Assembly: GCA_017617545.1 (NCBI GenBank)
Contig: JAFZVZ010000035.1
Span: 1-64,000 of the forward strand
Source of the DNA: Lachnospiraceae bacterium
GTDB taxonomy: Bacteria; Bacillota; Clostridia; Lachnospirales; Lachnospiraceae
Length of the DNA: 64,000 nucleotides
Reading direction: 5' to 3'
Shown: positions 24,710-33,586 of the stretch, piece after piece
How positions within the stretch are numbered: the first letter of the stretch is position 1
Layout: every line of letters starts with the position of its first letter
The notes under the pieces: model-generated
Databases searched by the model: none
What the model saw: the letters and a program-made list of their open reading frames with translations, nothing else
What the model was told of the DNA's origin: nothing
Program-made: the position numbers and the translations under genes

Positions 24710-25591
24710 ATGGCGAAGAGTGAGTTTGACACTTTTCTGCAGGAGGAAGTGAAGAAACAAAAGGGCGTTGCGTACCCTGTCAAGGCGAGCCTGTTTGAGC
24801 GAATGCGCGTAAAGAAACTGGCATGTACGAAGCTGCATCCCAATCCTGAGGATGAATTCACGTTTCCCGACATCGGGCCGAACTACGGCATCATCTCCGA
24901 CTACGAGAAGATGATCCTGGACAATCTCCGCGCGAATCTTCCACCGTTTGAGGAGCCGATCATGGTCGAGAAGCTCCACCCGCACGGATATCTGATCCTG
25001 AACGGTCATCATCGCTGGGCAGCGGCCTTGCGGCTTAAGGTGGGGAAGGTTCCGGTGAAGATCATCAATCTCGCGCTGGAGTCGGACATTCGGAAAATAC
25101 TCGAGAAGTCCAAACACGACAAGCGCGCGACATTCGACATGGACGAGGTTGTATTTCGGTCGGAGAACGATGCGTACCTTGAGAAGAAACTCGGGTTTCC
25201 GTACAGCCTGAAGCACAAGAAACGGATTCGCCTCGGGATCCCCGCATTGTTCTATACACTTTCAAAAAACGGGTACGACATATGGCTGTACTCCTCGGCG
25301 TATGAGTCCATCGAGGATGTCAGGGATTACTTCCGCTGCTATGGTGTACATGTGGACGGTGTCATCACCGGTATGGCGAAGGACAAGAAAAGCACGGCGG
25401 GCAGCAAGGCGGGAGTGGAAAAACTCATCGCGAACAAGTATACTGTCACGCTTCATGTGGACAACGACATGATCCTGCGCACCGAGAAGAACGCGGGTAC
25501 GTTCCGCAAGTTCTCGCTGGACGCCGGTGAGAACTGGTCCAAGGAAGCGATCGCCGTGATCGGGGAACTGGAGAAGAACAGTGAAAAGTGA
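24710..25591 (+). CDS. ParB/Srx-like domain fused to a HAD-like domain
   Basis: 293 residues with two parts. Residues about 40-125 look like a ParB/sulfiredoxin-type fold: a partner-position motif (FEEPIMVEKL) and GYLILNGHHRWAAALRL, the GxHRxxA box of ParB-like nucleotide hydrolases. Residues 140-293 are a HAD-like domain starting FDMDEVVF, with Asp residues in the HAD motif I position and LYSSAY near motif II. That half is clearly similar to the next gene. GAGGAGAG ribosome site; 11-base overlap with the next gene. The combination is unfamiliar to me; neither substrate nor partner can be named. Confidence 0.8.
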   Translation: MAKSEFDTFLQEEVKKQKGVAYPVKASLFERMRVKKLACTKLHPNPEDEFTFPDIGPNYGIISDYEKMILDNLRANLPPFEEPIMVEKLHPHGYLILNGHHRWAAALRLKVGKVPVKIINLALESDIRKILEKSKHDKRATFDMDEVVFRSENDAYLEKKLGFPYSLKHKKRIRLGIPALFYTLSKNGYDIWLYSSAYESIEDVRDYFRCYGVHVDGVITGMAKDKKSTAGSKAGVEKLIANKYTVTLHVDNDMILRTEKNAGTFRKFSLDAGENWSKEAIAVIGELEKNSEK

Positions 25592-26099
25592 GCAAACAGA
25601 TAAAATGCGCGTTTCCTTTGACCTCGATGAGGTGCTATTTGTCTTCCCGGACAGCGTGAAGGCTGAGCCGCCGTTGAAGTTCCCGTTTAACCGCATGTAC
25701 AAGGAACGTCTGCGCCTCGGGACACCGGAGCTGATCCGTGAACTTCAGGCGCTTGGCTATGAGGTCTGGGTGTACACGTCGTCCTTCCGGTCTGAGACAT
25801 ACATCAGGAATTTGTTCCGCCATTACGGCGTAAAATTCGACGGGATCGTGAACGGGACACGGCATCTCAAGGAGGTTCAGCGCGACAGCGCGCAGACGCT
25901 TCCGCAGAAGGTTCCGAGTCGATACCGGATCGCGCTTCATGTCGATGACGAATCCGTGATCTGTTCCTACGGAAGAGAATACGGTTTCGACGCGTTTCAA
26001 TTGAACGCCCAGGACGATGAGTGGAAGGAAAAGGTCATCGCCAGGGCAGCGGAAGTCAAGAGAAAATGGGAACGTAAGCAAGCAGGAGAGAAGATATAA
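25581..26099 (+). CDS. HAD-like protein, paralogue of the upstream fusion
   Basis: 172 residues that align along their length with the C-terminal half of the protein encoded just before: FDLDEVLF versus FDMDEVVF, RLRLGTPEL versus RIRLGIPAL, HYGVKFDGIVNG versus CYGVHVDGVITG, ALHVDDE versus TLHVDND. The DxDE motif I and the VYTSS motif II suggest a HAD-type phosphatase or an inactive relative. It overlaps the preceding gene by 11 bases and ends two bases before the PP2C gene. A tandem duplication followed by domain loss or gain is the likely origin. Confidence 0.82.
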   Translation: MKSEQTDKMRVSFDLDEVLFVFPDSVKAEPPLKFPFNRMYKERLRLGTPELIRELQALGYEVWVYTSSFRSETYIRNLFRHYGVKFDGIVNGTRHLKEVQRDSAQTLPQKVPSRYRIALHVDDESVICSYGREYGFDAFQLNAQDDEWKEKVIARAAEVKRKWERKQAGEKI

Positions 26100-26101
26100 C
26101 G

Positions 26102-28309
26102 ATGAAGCTCAAGAGTAACAAAACCGTACAGGAAATGAGCAAAACCGAGCGGCGTCGCCATTCGCTGGCCGCCAAGACCGTACGATCCACCGTGATCAGC
26201 TGTATTCTGTTCGGTTTGGTCGCGGAACTCGTGGCAGTGGCATTTTACGCGTACTCCCTCACAAAGCAGTTTATCAGCGTTGCCGACAGCGCGGCTCACC
26301 AGGCGGTGATGTCCGCGACACACGGGGCTGACGCGTTGGGCTTTTCCGAAGAGGTGATGAAAACCTATAACAACCTTGCCGCGGAAGATCGAGCGAAGAT
26401 GGGCACGGACGGTTACCGGGAACTGTTCTCCGGTCTGCATATTGAGGAGAAGGGCGGCGAGTATGACGTTCTGGTGAACATGCTGGCGGGCACTCTCAGC
26501 TACTACGATGTGTATGACGTGTACATCGGCATGTATGACGAGCCGAACGGCAGACTGATCTACGTCGTGGATGCGGATCCGGACATGGAGACACGCTTTT
26601 ACCCGGGCGACTGGGAGCCGGTGAGCAGGAAAGAGATCAAGAAGTTCCTGGCCTGGAACGGCGAGGGCAAGCTCTACGACATCGAGTGGACGGACAAGTA
26701 CGGTCTGCTGTGCACCGTCGGTCTTCCCATGAAGAACGAGGCCGGCGAGATCGCCTCCTTCATGCTTGTCGATATCTCCGTGGAAAATGTGCTGGTGGGC
26801 ATGGGCGAGTTTGCGCTGCAGCTGACCCTCGCGCTCATCGCGGTGACGCTGCTGCTCGCTTGGCTGCAGACGAAGAGGATCAAGCGAACGCTTGTGGAGC
26901 CGATCAACCGGATCTCGGAGGCTTCCGTGCAGTACGTGAACGATCGGAAGAACCACGTGTCGGAGAAGGATCATTTTTCGAACCTTGACATCCATACGGG
27001 CGACGAGATTGAGAATCTGAGCCTCAACATGGCGGCAATGGAGCGGGAACTCGAGGAGTATGAAGCGGATCTGACAAAGATCACCGCCGAGAAGGAGAGG
27101 ATCGGAACCGAACTGTCGCTGGCGACGAAGATCCAGGCCGCCATGCTGCCGCGGATCTTTCCGCCGTTTCCGGAGCGGACGGAGTTTGATCTCTATGCGA
27201 TGATGCAGCCTGCACGACAGGTCGGCGGAGACTTTTACGATTTCTTCCTCATCGACGAGGATCACCTCTGTCTCGTGATCGCGGACGTGTCCGGCAAGGG
27301 CATTCCGGCGGCGCTGTTCATGATGATCTCCAAGACCATCCTGCAGAGCTGCGCGATGCTCGGAAAGGGCGCGGCGGAGACACTGACTAAGATGAACGAG
27401 GCCCTCAGCACCAACAATCAGGCGAGAATGTTTGTGACGGTGTGGGTCGGTATTCTGGAGATCTCAACCGGACGGCTGACGGCTGCCAACGGCGGACATG
27501 AGTATCCTGTCCTGAAGAGGAAGGACGGAGCCTTTGAGCTGATCAAGGACAAGCACGGCTTTGTGATCGGCGGAAGAAAGAATACCGTCTATCATGAGTA
27601 CGAGCTCCAGCTGGAGCCCGGCGATATTATCTACGTCTATACGGACGGGGTGCCGGAGGCTACGAATGCGAGCATGAAGATGTTCGGAACGGAGCGGATG
27701 GTCGAGGTCCTGAACCGCATCGATGACGCGGACCCGAAGGTGCTGATCGACGGCGTGTACGAGAGCGTCAACGATTTTGTGAAGGAAGCGGAGCCTTTCG
27801 ACGACATCACGATGCTGTGCCTGACGTACAAAGGGGCGGCAAAGTCGGAGACTGAGGACAGTGATCCATCGCTTAAGAGCGCTGACAACGGTGGCTCAGG
27901 GACGACGCTCACGGTGGAGGCGGTCGCGGACAATTTTCCCAAAGTGGTCGGAATGATCGAAGAAGGGCTGAATGCTGTGGACTGCTCGCCGGCGGATCAG
28001 ATGAAGATCCAGCTGGCGGTGGAGGAGATCTACGCGAACGTCACAAATTACGCGTATGCGCCGCAGACCGGAAATGTCACCGTGACGTTTGCGACGGAGG
28101 AGGATCCGAAGGCGGCGGTGATCACATTTGCCGACTCGGGCGTTCCGTACAACCCGCTTCTGAAGGCGGATCCCGACATCTCGCCGGAGGTGCGGAGACG
28201 CACGAAGGGAGGTCTCGGCATCTTCATGGTGAAGAAGAACGTCGACGACATCTCCTACGAGTACCGCGACGGGCAGAACATTTTGCGAATGAAGAAGTTA
28301 TTGCCGTAA
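26102..28309 (+). CDS. Membrane PP2C/SpoIIE phosphatase with HAMP and anti-sigma-type HATPase
   Basis: 735-residue sensor: TM1 (about 30-52), an extracellular domain of roughly 180 residues, TM2 (236-258), HAMP (to about 320), PP2C/SpoIIE phosphatase (about 330-580) with GGDFYDF and DVSGKGIPAAL as metal-binding sites and DDITMLCL near its end, and a C-terminal RsbW-like HATPase (about 603-735) with EEIYANVTNYAY (N box) and TKGGLGIFMVKK (G box). Phosphatase and kinase activities toward an anti-anti-sigma protein are thus on one chain. The STAS protein encoded next is the natural target. It starts two bases after the previous stop. Confidence 0.92.
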   Translation: MKLKSNKTVQEMSKTERRRHSLAAKTVRSTVISCILFGLVAELVAVAFYAYSLTKQFISVADSAAHQAVMSATHGADALGFSEEVMKTYNNLAAEDRAKMGTDGYRELFSGLHIEEKGGEYDVLVNMLAGTLSYYDVYDVYIGMYDEPNGRLIYVVDADPDMETRFYPGDWEPVSRKEIKKFLAWNGEGKLYDIEWTDKYGLLCTVGLPMKNEAGEIASFMLVDISVENVLVGMGEFALQLTLALIAVTLLLAWLQTKRIKRTLVEPINRISEASVQYVNDRKNHVSEKDHFSNLDIHTGDEIENLSLNMAAMERELEEYEADLTKITAEKERIGTELSLATKIQAAMLPRIFPPFPERTEFDLYAMMQPARQVGGDFYDFFLIDEDHLCLVIADVSGKGIPAALFMMISKTILQSCAMLGKGAAETLTKMNEALSTNNQARMFVTVWVGILEISTGRLTAANGGHEYPVLKRKDGAFELIKDKHGFVIGGRKNTVYHEYELQLEPGDIIYVYTDGVPEATNASMKMFGTERMVEVLNRIDDADPKVLIDGVYESVNDFVKEAEPFDDITMLCLTYKGAAKSETEDSDPSLKSADNGGSGTTLTVEAVADNFPKVVGMIEEGLNAVDCSPADQMKIQLAVEEIYANVTNYAYAPQTGNVTVTFATEEDPKAAVITFADSGVPYNPLLKADPDISPEVRRRTKGGLGIFMVKKNVDDISYEYRDGQNILRMKKLLP

Positions 28310-28353
28310 CAGCAGCCATTGCCGTAACAGCAACTAATGCTAAAACAGCAACA
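28300..28353 (+). repeat. Three 18-base imperfect tandem repeats spanning a stop codon
   Basis: Units at 28300-28317, 28318-28335 and 28336-28353, with shared core GCCGTAACAGCA in the first two and GCTAAAACAGCA in the third. The stop codon of the PP2C gene lies in the first unit and is repeated in the second. Confidence 0.75.
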
Positions 28354-28387
28354 ACATAGAAAAGTAAAGTTGAAAAGGAGAACAAAC

Positions 28388-28684
28388 ATGAACATTGAAA
28401 GAACAGCGGACGGAACAAAACTGACGATCGCCCTGGAGGGACGTCTGGACATGCTGACGGCGCCCGAGCTTGACCGGCAGCTGCCGGAGCTCTTGGAGGG
28501 AGTAAAGGAGCTGACGTTTGATTTTCAGGAGCTTGAGTACGTTTCCTCCGCGGGCCTTCGCGTGCTGCTTTCCGCGCAGGAGACGATGAACGAGCAGGGA
28601 AGCATGGTTGTGAAGAACGTGAACGATCAGATCATGGAAATTTTTGAGGTGACCGGCTTTACGGACATTCTGACGATCGAATAA
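28388..28684 (+). CDS. STAS-domain anti-anti-sigma factor
   Basis: 98 residues, a single STAS domain of the SpoIIAA/RsbV type. It ends the core with EYVSSAGLRVLL; by alignment with SpoIIAA, Ser54 occupies the phosphorylated serine, while the usual preceding Asp is Ser53. The start at 28388 follows AAAAGGAG; the upstream frame runs through the tandem repeat and is not used. Lying between a PP2C/HATPase protein and a MATE-HATPase fusion, it is probably phosphorylated by one or both HATPase domains and dephosphorylated by the PP2C domain. No sigma-B-type gene is nearby, so the output may not be a sigma factor. Confidence 0.92.
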   Translation: MNIERTADGTKLTIALEGRLDMLTAPELDRQLPELLEGVKELTFDFQELEYVSSAGLRVLLSAQETMNEQGSMVVKNVNDQIMEIFEVTGFTDILTIE

Positions 28685-28699
28685 GCGGGAGTGTGCGTC

Positions 28700-30457
28700 G
28701 TGAAGAACGATTCAAGAATCATTACCAAAATGTTTTTCAAACTGCTCCCGGTGCAGATCATTTTGGTTGCGATCGGAAGTCTGAACAGTATCATCGACGG
28801 CGCCATGGCGAGTAACCTGATCGGTGCGGAAGCACTGACAGCAACGGGTCTGTTCAATCCGATGGTGACACTGACCAACATGATCAATGCCGTGCTGGTA
28901 GGCGGCGCAACGATCCTCTGCGGTCAGCTTATGGGCAAGAACCAGCTGGACCGCACAAAGAGCGTGTTCACGCTGGACATGCTGATGGTAGTTTGCGTGG
29001 GCAGTATCATGACGGTCATCAGCCTTGTGATCCCGAACCAGGTCAGCTATGTGCTCGGAGCCAGAGGTGAGATGGTCGACAAGGTCGCGGCGTACATGAG
29101 AGGGTATTCCTTTACCTTCATCGCAACGATGCTTTCCTCGCAGCTGTCCGCGTTTCTGCAGATGGAGCGCCGCGAGAAGCTGACATACTTCGGGATCGGC
29201 GGCATGCTTATTCTGAACGCGGGTCTTGACTATCTGCTGGTCAGTGTGCTCGGAATGGGAATGTTCGGTCTCGGACTTGCAACCGCGATCAGCTGTTGGG
29301 CATTCGCCCTGACGCAGGCGGTGTACTATCTGACACCCAAGGCGGTCATCCGGTTCAGCACCTCGAGCATCGTGCGCGTGGACGCGAAAATGATCCTTGT
29401 GATCGGAATCCCCGGAGCAGTTTCGCAGGCGTGCCAGATGATCCGCGGCCTGTACTTAAACCACGCGATCCTGCGGTACGCGGGGGAGGACGGCATGGCT
29501 GCGTTTGCCGCGATCATGACCTTCGGCAGCCTGTTCTACGCGGCGGTAGCGGGTGTCGCGGCATCCTCGAGAATGCTCGCGAGTATCTACACCGGCGAGG
29601 AGGACCGTGCGGGTCTGATCATGATCATGAAGACCGCGCTAACCAAGGGAATGGCGCTTGTGACCGCCGTTGACCTGGTGTTTGTCGCGCTGGCGGTTCC
29701 GCTCACCCACATTTTCTATCAGGATACAACGACGGAGGTGTACCGCCTCACGGTATGGGGCTTCCGGCTGTTCCCGCTTTCCATGCCGCTCGCGTGTTTC
29801 TTCCTGATCTACAGCAATCTGTTCCAGTGCCTGAAGAAGATCAAAGTAGTCAATGTGCTTTCGGTGTTCGACGGTCTTGTGGGAACCGTGCTTACGGCCG
29901 CGTTTATGCTGCCTTTGTTCGGAGGTATGGGGATTTGGTACACGCAGCTTTTAAACGGCGTCTATCCCATTTTACTCATAATTTTGCATGCTTTTATCGT
30001 CAACAGAAGAGTTGCGCTTGATACGGAGAGCCTGATGACGCTGCCGAAGGATTTCGGCGTTCCGGAGGAGAACCGGATCGATCTCACGATCAACGGTGCG
30101 GAGGACGTGGTTCACACGTCTGAGAAGATCATCGAGTTTTGCAAGAAGCACAACGTCAACCCGAACAGAACGTACTGCGCGGGTCTGTGCATGGAGGAGA
30201 TGGCGGGCAACGTCGTGAAACACGGATTTTCCGATCAGAAGAAGCACAGCATCGATGTGCGCGTGGTGCTGAAGGGAGACGAGCTTCGTCTGCGACTTCG
30301 GGATGACTGTAAGCCGTTCGATCCGAAGGAACGAGCGGAGCTGTTCACACCGGAGGATATCACACACAACATCGGCTTGCGCATGGTATCGCGGATTGCG
30401 AAGAGCATGAATTACCAGAACATGTTAGGATTGAACGTTTTGACAATCCTGGTATAG
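28700..30457 (+). CDS. MATE transporter fused to an RsbW-like HATPase domain
   Basis: 585 residues. Residues 1-440 are a MATE/MOP-type multidrug exporter with about twelve TM helices (NSIIDGAMAS and the paired six-helix bundles). Residues 459-585 are a GHKL ATPase of the anti-sigma kinase type: CMEEMAGNVVKHGF is the N box, LRDDCKPFDP and HNIGLRMVSRI follow. GTG at 28700 is eight bases after GGGAG; GTG 28691 is less well placed. Fusions of this type occur in Lachnospiraceae genomes, but what they do is not established to my knowledge. Position after the STAS gene suggests phospho-control of transport, or transport-coupled signalling. Confidence 0.9.
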   Translation: MKNDSRIITKMFFKLLPVQIILVAIGSLNSIIDGAMASNLIGAEALTATGLFNPMVTLTNMINAVLVGGATILCGQLMGKNQLDRTKSVFTLDMLMVVCVGSIMTVISLVIPNQVSYVLGARGEMVDKVAAYMRGYSFTFIATMLSSQLSAFLQMERREKLTYFGIGGMLILNAGLDYLLVSVLGMGMFGLGLATAISCWAFALTQAVYYLTPKAVIRFSTSSIVRVDAKMILVIGIPGAVSQACQMIRGLYLNHAILRYAGEDGMAAFAAIMTFGSLFYAAVAGVAASSRMLASIYTGEEDRAGLIMIMKTALTKGMALVTAVDLVFVALAVPLTHIFYQDTTTEVYRLTVWGFRLFPLSMPLACFFLIYSNLFQCLKKIKVVNVLSVFDGLVGTVLTAAFMLPLFGGMGIWYTQLLNGVYPILLIILHAFIVNRRVALDTESLMTLPKDFGVPEENRIDLTINGAEDVVHTSEKIIEFCKKHNVNPNRTYCAGLCMEEMAGNVVKHGFSDQKKHSIDVRVVLKGDELRLRLRDDCKPFDPKERAELFTPEDITHNIGLRMVSRIAKSMNYQNMLGLNVLTILV

Positions 30458-30471
30458 AACAGGGGGGGAAA

Positions 30472-31404
30472 ATGATACTTTCGTTACAGGGATGCATGGC
30501 AGTCGGCAAGACAACCGCGGTCAGGTATCTTCAGGCCAACGCGCCGTACATCAACATCAGCTATGAGATCAACACGGACGTTGTCGAGGAGGTCAAGCGC
30601 AGAAACCTGGACAAGAACGTGTACGAGGACTATCTGGAGATCCAGAAGCTCTGGCTTCGGAAGGAAGTGATCCGCTACGGAAAGGCGAGGACACACCTCT
30701 GCAGCGTGATGGATTTCGGTGCGGAGGAAATCGAATTCTATACGCTGAATTATCCGAAGAGCATCAGTGTCGAATGGGAAGTGGAAAATGCCCTTAAGAA
30801 AGAGTTGAACGAGGTCAGAGGCTGCATGCCGGACCGGATATTGTTTCTGGATGCCTCCGACGAGGTGCTTCGGAGCCACAAGCAGAACGACGCGACGAGA
30901 AGCCGCAATTTCTTCGAGCATCATCTGACGCACATGCTGCCGCTAAAGAGGGCGTGGTTCCTTGGAAGGGACAATGTTGACCTGCTCCGTGTCGATGAAC
31001 TTTCGGCGGCGGAGGTTGGCGTCAAAGTCAAGGAGTGGTGCGACCGGCAGATCCTCACGGCGAAAATGAAGGAACTGAAGATCCAGCCTGTAGGGGACGG
31101 ATATATCGACATGATCTGTCCTCCGGAGAGCATCAATGCGTTTATTGATCTGTGCAACCTCATGGGACGGCGTATCTCCGGATTCACCTGGTGGTGCCAT
31201 GTCACGGAGGGACACGAGCCTTGCGGAATGGGCGGTCCGAAGTCGGAGTATTTCGACGGCTGGTTCAGCGAGATCCCGATGGACGAGATCATCTCGTTTA
31301 AGGACAACGAGGCTTACAGGACATATTTTTCGAATACATGGCCGAAGGCCCCGAAGTACCGCGCATGCTATTGGCCGGGGTTCTGGTTGAGCGATGATAT
31401 GTGA
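30472..31404 (+). CDS. P-loop kinase-like protein with a C-terminal extra domain
   Basis: 310 residues. The N-terminal half is a P-loop NTPase of deoxynucleoside- or nucleotide-kinase type, with Walker A GCMAVGKTT (7-15) and an Asp-Arg pair in MPDRILFLDAS. The C-terminal 110 residues begin near GDGYIDMICPP and hold an unusual Trp/Cys/His-rich segment (WWCHVTEGHEPCGMGGP). I do not recognise this domain. GGGGGGG precedes the ATG, 15 bases after the MATE gene stop, so it is probably in the same operon. A nucleoside or small-molecule kinase is the most reasonable guess. Confidence 0.75.
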   Translation: MILSLQGCMAVGKTTAVRYLQANAPYINISYEINTDVVEEVKRRNLDKNVYEDYLEIQKLWLRKEVIRYGKARTHLCSVMDFGAEEIEFYTLNYPKSISVEWEVENALKKELNEVRGCMPDRILFLDASDEVLRSHKQNDATRSRNFFEHHLTHMLPLKRAWFLGRDNVDLLRVDELSAAEVGVKVKEWCDRQILTAKMKELKIQPVGDGYIDMICPPESINAFIDLCNLMGRRISGFTWWCHVTEGHEPCGMGGPKSEYFDGWFSEIPMDEIISFKDNEAYRTYFSNTWPKAPKYRACYWPGFWLSDDM

Positions 31405-31451
31405 GGAGAGCATAAACGCGTTCCCGGAAATAAGCGTCAAAGGAGATTCCT

Positions 31452-32213
31452 ATGCACTATCAATGCCTGATCGTGGATGACGAGGCGGAACTCGCGAAGA
31501 TGACCGCCGAGTATTTTCAGATGTTTGATGTGACAACGGCCGTTGCGGAGAGTGCAGCGGCCTGTTATGAGTTTTTCAAGGACAATACGGCGGAGCTGAT
31601 CCTTCTTGATATCAACCTCGGAGACGGCTCTGGGTTCTCGGTGTGCCGGAAGCTGCGGGAGGAGTACAATCTGCCGATCCTGTTCATCAGCGCGAGACAG
31701 AGCGATGACGATGTGCTTGCGGCGCTCTCGATCGGCGGCGATGACTATATCAAGAAGCCCTACAGCCTGTCGGTTTTGCTCGCGAAGGTGAAGGTGAACC
31801 TGAAGCGCGTCGGAGAACTCAAAGCCGCGCAGGCGGCGGAGAAGGCTGCGCAGGGGACTGCGGGAAGCGCTGACGGCGCGTCGAACGGCGCAGCGGTCAG
31901 CGGCAGGGCAGACGGGCAGCAGGACAGCGCTGATGCCATCACGCTGGATCCCGCGACGATGTCGGTGCTGCGCCGCGGCGAGCGGATTCCGCTGAAGGCG
32001 AAAGAGTTCGCGCTTCTGTCGTGCCTGTACGAGCATAAAAACACGATCGTGACGAAGGAAGTGCTTTTCGAGGAAGTGTGGGGTGATACATTTTACGGAG
32101 ACGGAACGCTGAACGTGCACATCCGCAAGCTTCGTGAGAAGCTCGAGGACGATCCGAACGCGCCGACGATGATCAAGACCGTCTGGGGCACGGGGTATAT
32201 TTTGGAACTGTAG
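31452..32213 (+). CDS. OmpR/PhoB-family response regulator
   Basis: 253 residues: receiver domain (1-115) with acidic pair Asp9/Asp10, phospho-acceptor Asp53 in LLDINLG and the conserved Lys in YIKKPYS; then an Ala/Gly/Ser-rich linker of about 40 residues (117-158), far longer than usual; then a winged-helix effector domain (160-253) ending KTVWGTGYILEL, typical of the family. AAAGGAG precedes the ATG. The histidine kinase gene follows 19 bases later. Target genes are unknown; no sensor substrate is apparent from neighbours. Confidence 0.94.
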   Translation: MHYQCLIVDDEAELAKMTAEYFQMFDVTTAVAESAAACYEFFKDNTAELILLDINLGDGSGFSVCRKLREEYNLPILFISARQSDDDVLAALSIGGDDYIKKPYSLSVLLAKVKVNLKRVGELKAAQAAEKAAQGTAGSADGASNGAAVSGRADGQQDSADAITLDPATMSVLRRGERIPLKAKEFALLSCLYEHKNTIVTKEVLFEEVWGDTFYGDGTLNVHIRKLREKLEDDPNAPTMIKTVWGTGYILEL

Positions 32214-32232
32214 ACGGAATTTGGAGTAGATG

Positions 32233-33585
32233 ATGAAATATCGGAACAGAATTGTGATCGCGTACCTGCTCATCATGCTGGCGGCGCTCGGTGTGCTCTG
32301 GCTGCTGACCGACCGGAATACGATCGGTAAGCGCGACGTGGTCAAGTACAATGATGAGCTCCACCGCATCGGCAGAGAGTATCTGGAGGGAACGCCGGTT
32401 GCGGAGATCGAGGAGAAATACGGCTGCAGGATCGTGCTTGCGGGAGGATCGGAAGCGGAGATCATGAAGACGTACGCGGAGTACGGGCTGGCGATGGATT
32501 TTGCGCCGGAGGGCGAGGTGATCGGCAAAGTCCTTTGGAACGATATCAGTGACTGGGCGGAGAACTCGAAGAGCAGTACGCAGAGGACAACATTGATCTT
32601 CTGGGGCGTCGTATTTGTGATCGGACTGGCATTCCTGCTGATGGTGGACTGGTTTCTGCTGCGCCCGACGCGGGAAATGCGAGGCCTGGCGGCGGAGATC
32701 GCGAAGGGGAATCTCGATGTGCCGCTGCCGATCCGGAAGTACAACCCGTTCGGCAATCTTGTCGAAGGCTTTGACCTCATGCGTGAGGAGCTGCGCGCCT
32801 CAAAGTTGCGGGAGGCCGAGGCTGAGAAGGCGAAGAAGGAGCTTGTGGCGGAGCTTGCGCACGACATCAAGACGCCTGTGGCTACCATCCGTGCGACGTG
32901 CGAGGTGCTTGAGGTAAAGCAGCAGCGAAGGATCGACCAGTTGTCGAAGGACGGCGGGGCAGACCCCGAGAGCCGTCCGGAGACCGGCAGAGCGGATAAC
33001 AGCGCGGCGATCGCGGACGCGCAGGATGTTCTCACCAAGACGCAGACGATCGCCCACAAGGCGGATATGATCGAGACGCTGATCGGCAGTGTGTTCGCGG
33101 CGACGCTCGAGGAGCTCGACCGAATCGAGGTGAACCCGAAGGAGGAGAGCACCGCGACGATCGAAGAGTATTTCCGGAACCTTCGGAACTATGGCAACAT
33201 CATTTTGGAAAATCCGATCCCTGCCTGCCTCGTCTATATGGACCGTCTCCGGATGGAGCAGGTGATCGACAACATCGTAGGCAATTCGCATAAGTACGCG
33301 GGTACGGACATCCGTGTCCGGTTCGATGAAACGGTCGGAAAAGACAAGGAAGGCGCCGGCGCATCGTACGTTTCCATACAGATCAGGGACAGCGGTCCGG
33401 GAGCGCCTGAAGATGAGCTTCCACTGCTTACCAGTAAGTACTACCGCGGTAGTACGGCGAAGGATAAGGCCGGTTTCGGCATGGGCCTGTACCTGGTTCA
33501 GTCCTACATGGAGAAGCAGGGCGGCGGTATGGAAATCTACAACGACAACGGCTTTGTCGTAACTCTCTATCTTCGGAAGGTTTGA
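32233..33585 (+). CDS. Sensor histidine kinase
   Basis: About 450 residues. TM1 (about 8-26), an extracellular sensor of roughly 90 residues, TM2 (about 122-142), a HAMP-like linker, the dimerisation domain with ELAHDIKTPVATI (His near 210), and a HATPase domain with QVIDNIVGNSHKYA (N box), DSGPGAP, and KAGFGMGLYLV (G boxes). A low-complexity insertion (GGADPESRPETGRAD) sits inside the dimerisation domain loop. GGAG is six bases before the ATG at 32233 (an ATG at 32230 is in frame). It pairs with the response regulator just upstream; nudC starts one base after its stop. Confidence 0.93.
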   Translation: MKYRNRIVIAYLLIMLAALGVLWLLTDRNTIGKRDVVKYNDELHRIGREYLEGTPVAEIEEKYGCRIVLAGGSEAEIMKTYAEYGLAMDFAPEGEVIGKVLWNDISDWAENSKSSTQRTTLIFWGVVFVIGLAFLLMVDWFLLRPTREMRGLAAEIAKGNLDVPLPIRKYNPFGNLVEGFDLMREELRASKLREAEAEKAKKELVAELAHDIKTPVATIRATCEVLEVKQQRRIDQLSKDGGADPESRPETGRADNSAAIADAQDVLTKTQTIAHKADMIETLIGSVFAATLEELDRIEVNPKEESTATIEEYFRNLRNYGNIILENPIPACLVYMDRLRMEQVIDNIVGNSHKYAGTDIRVRFDETVGKDKEGAGASYVSIQIRDSGPGAPEDELPLLTSKYYRGSTAKDKAGFGMGLYLVQSYMEKQGGGMEIYNDNGFVVTLYLRKV

Positions 33586-33586
33586 T

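Noticed and set aside
25997..27265. Antisense frame of 422 codons opposite the PP2C sensor gene
   Set aside because: Shadow of the sense gene; Arg/His-rich with no start signal.
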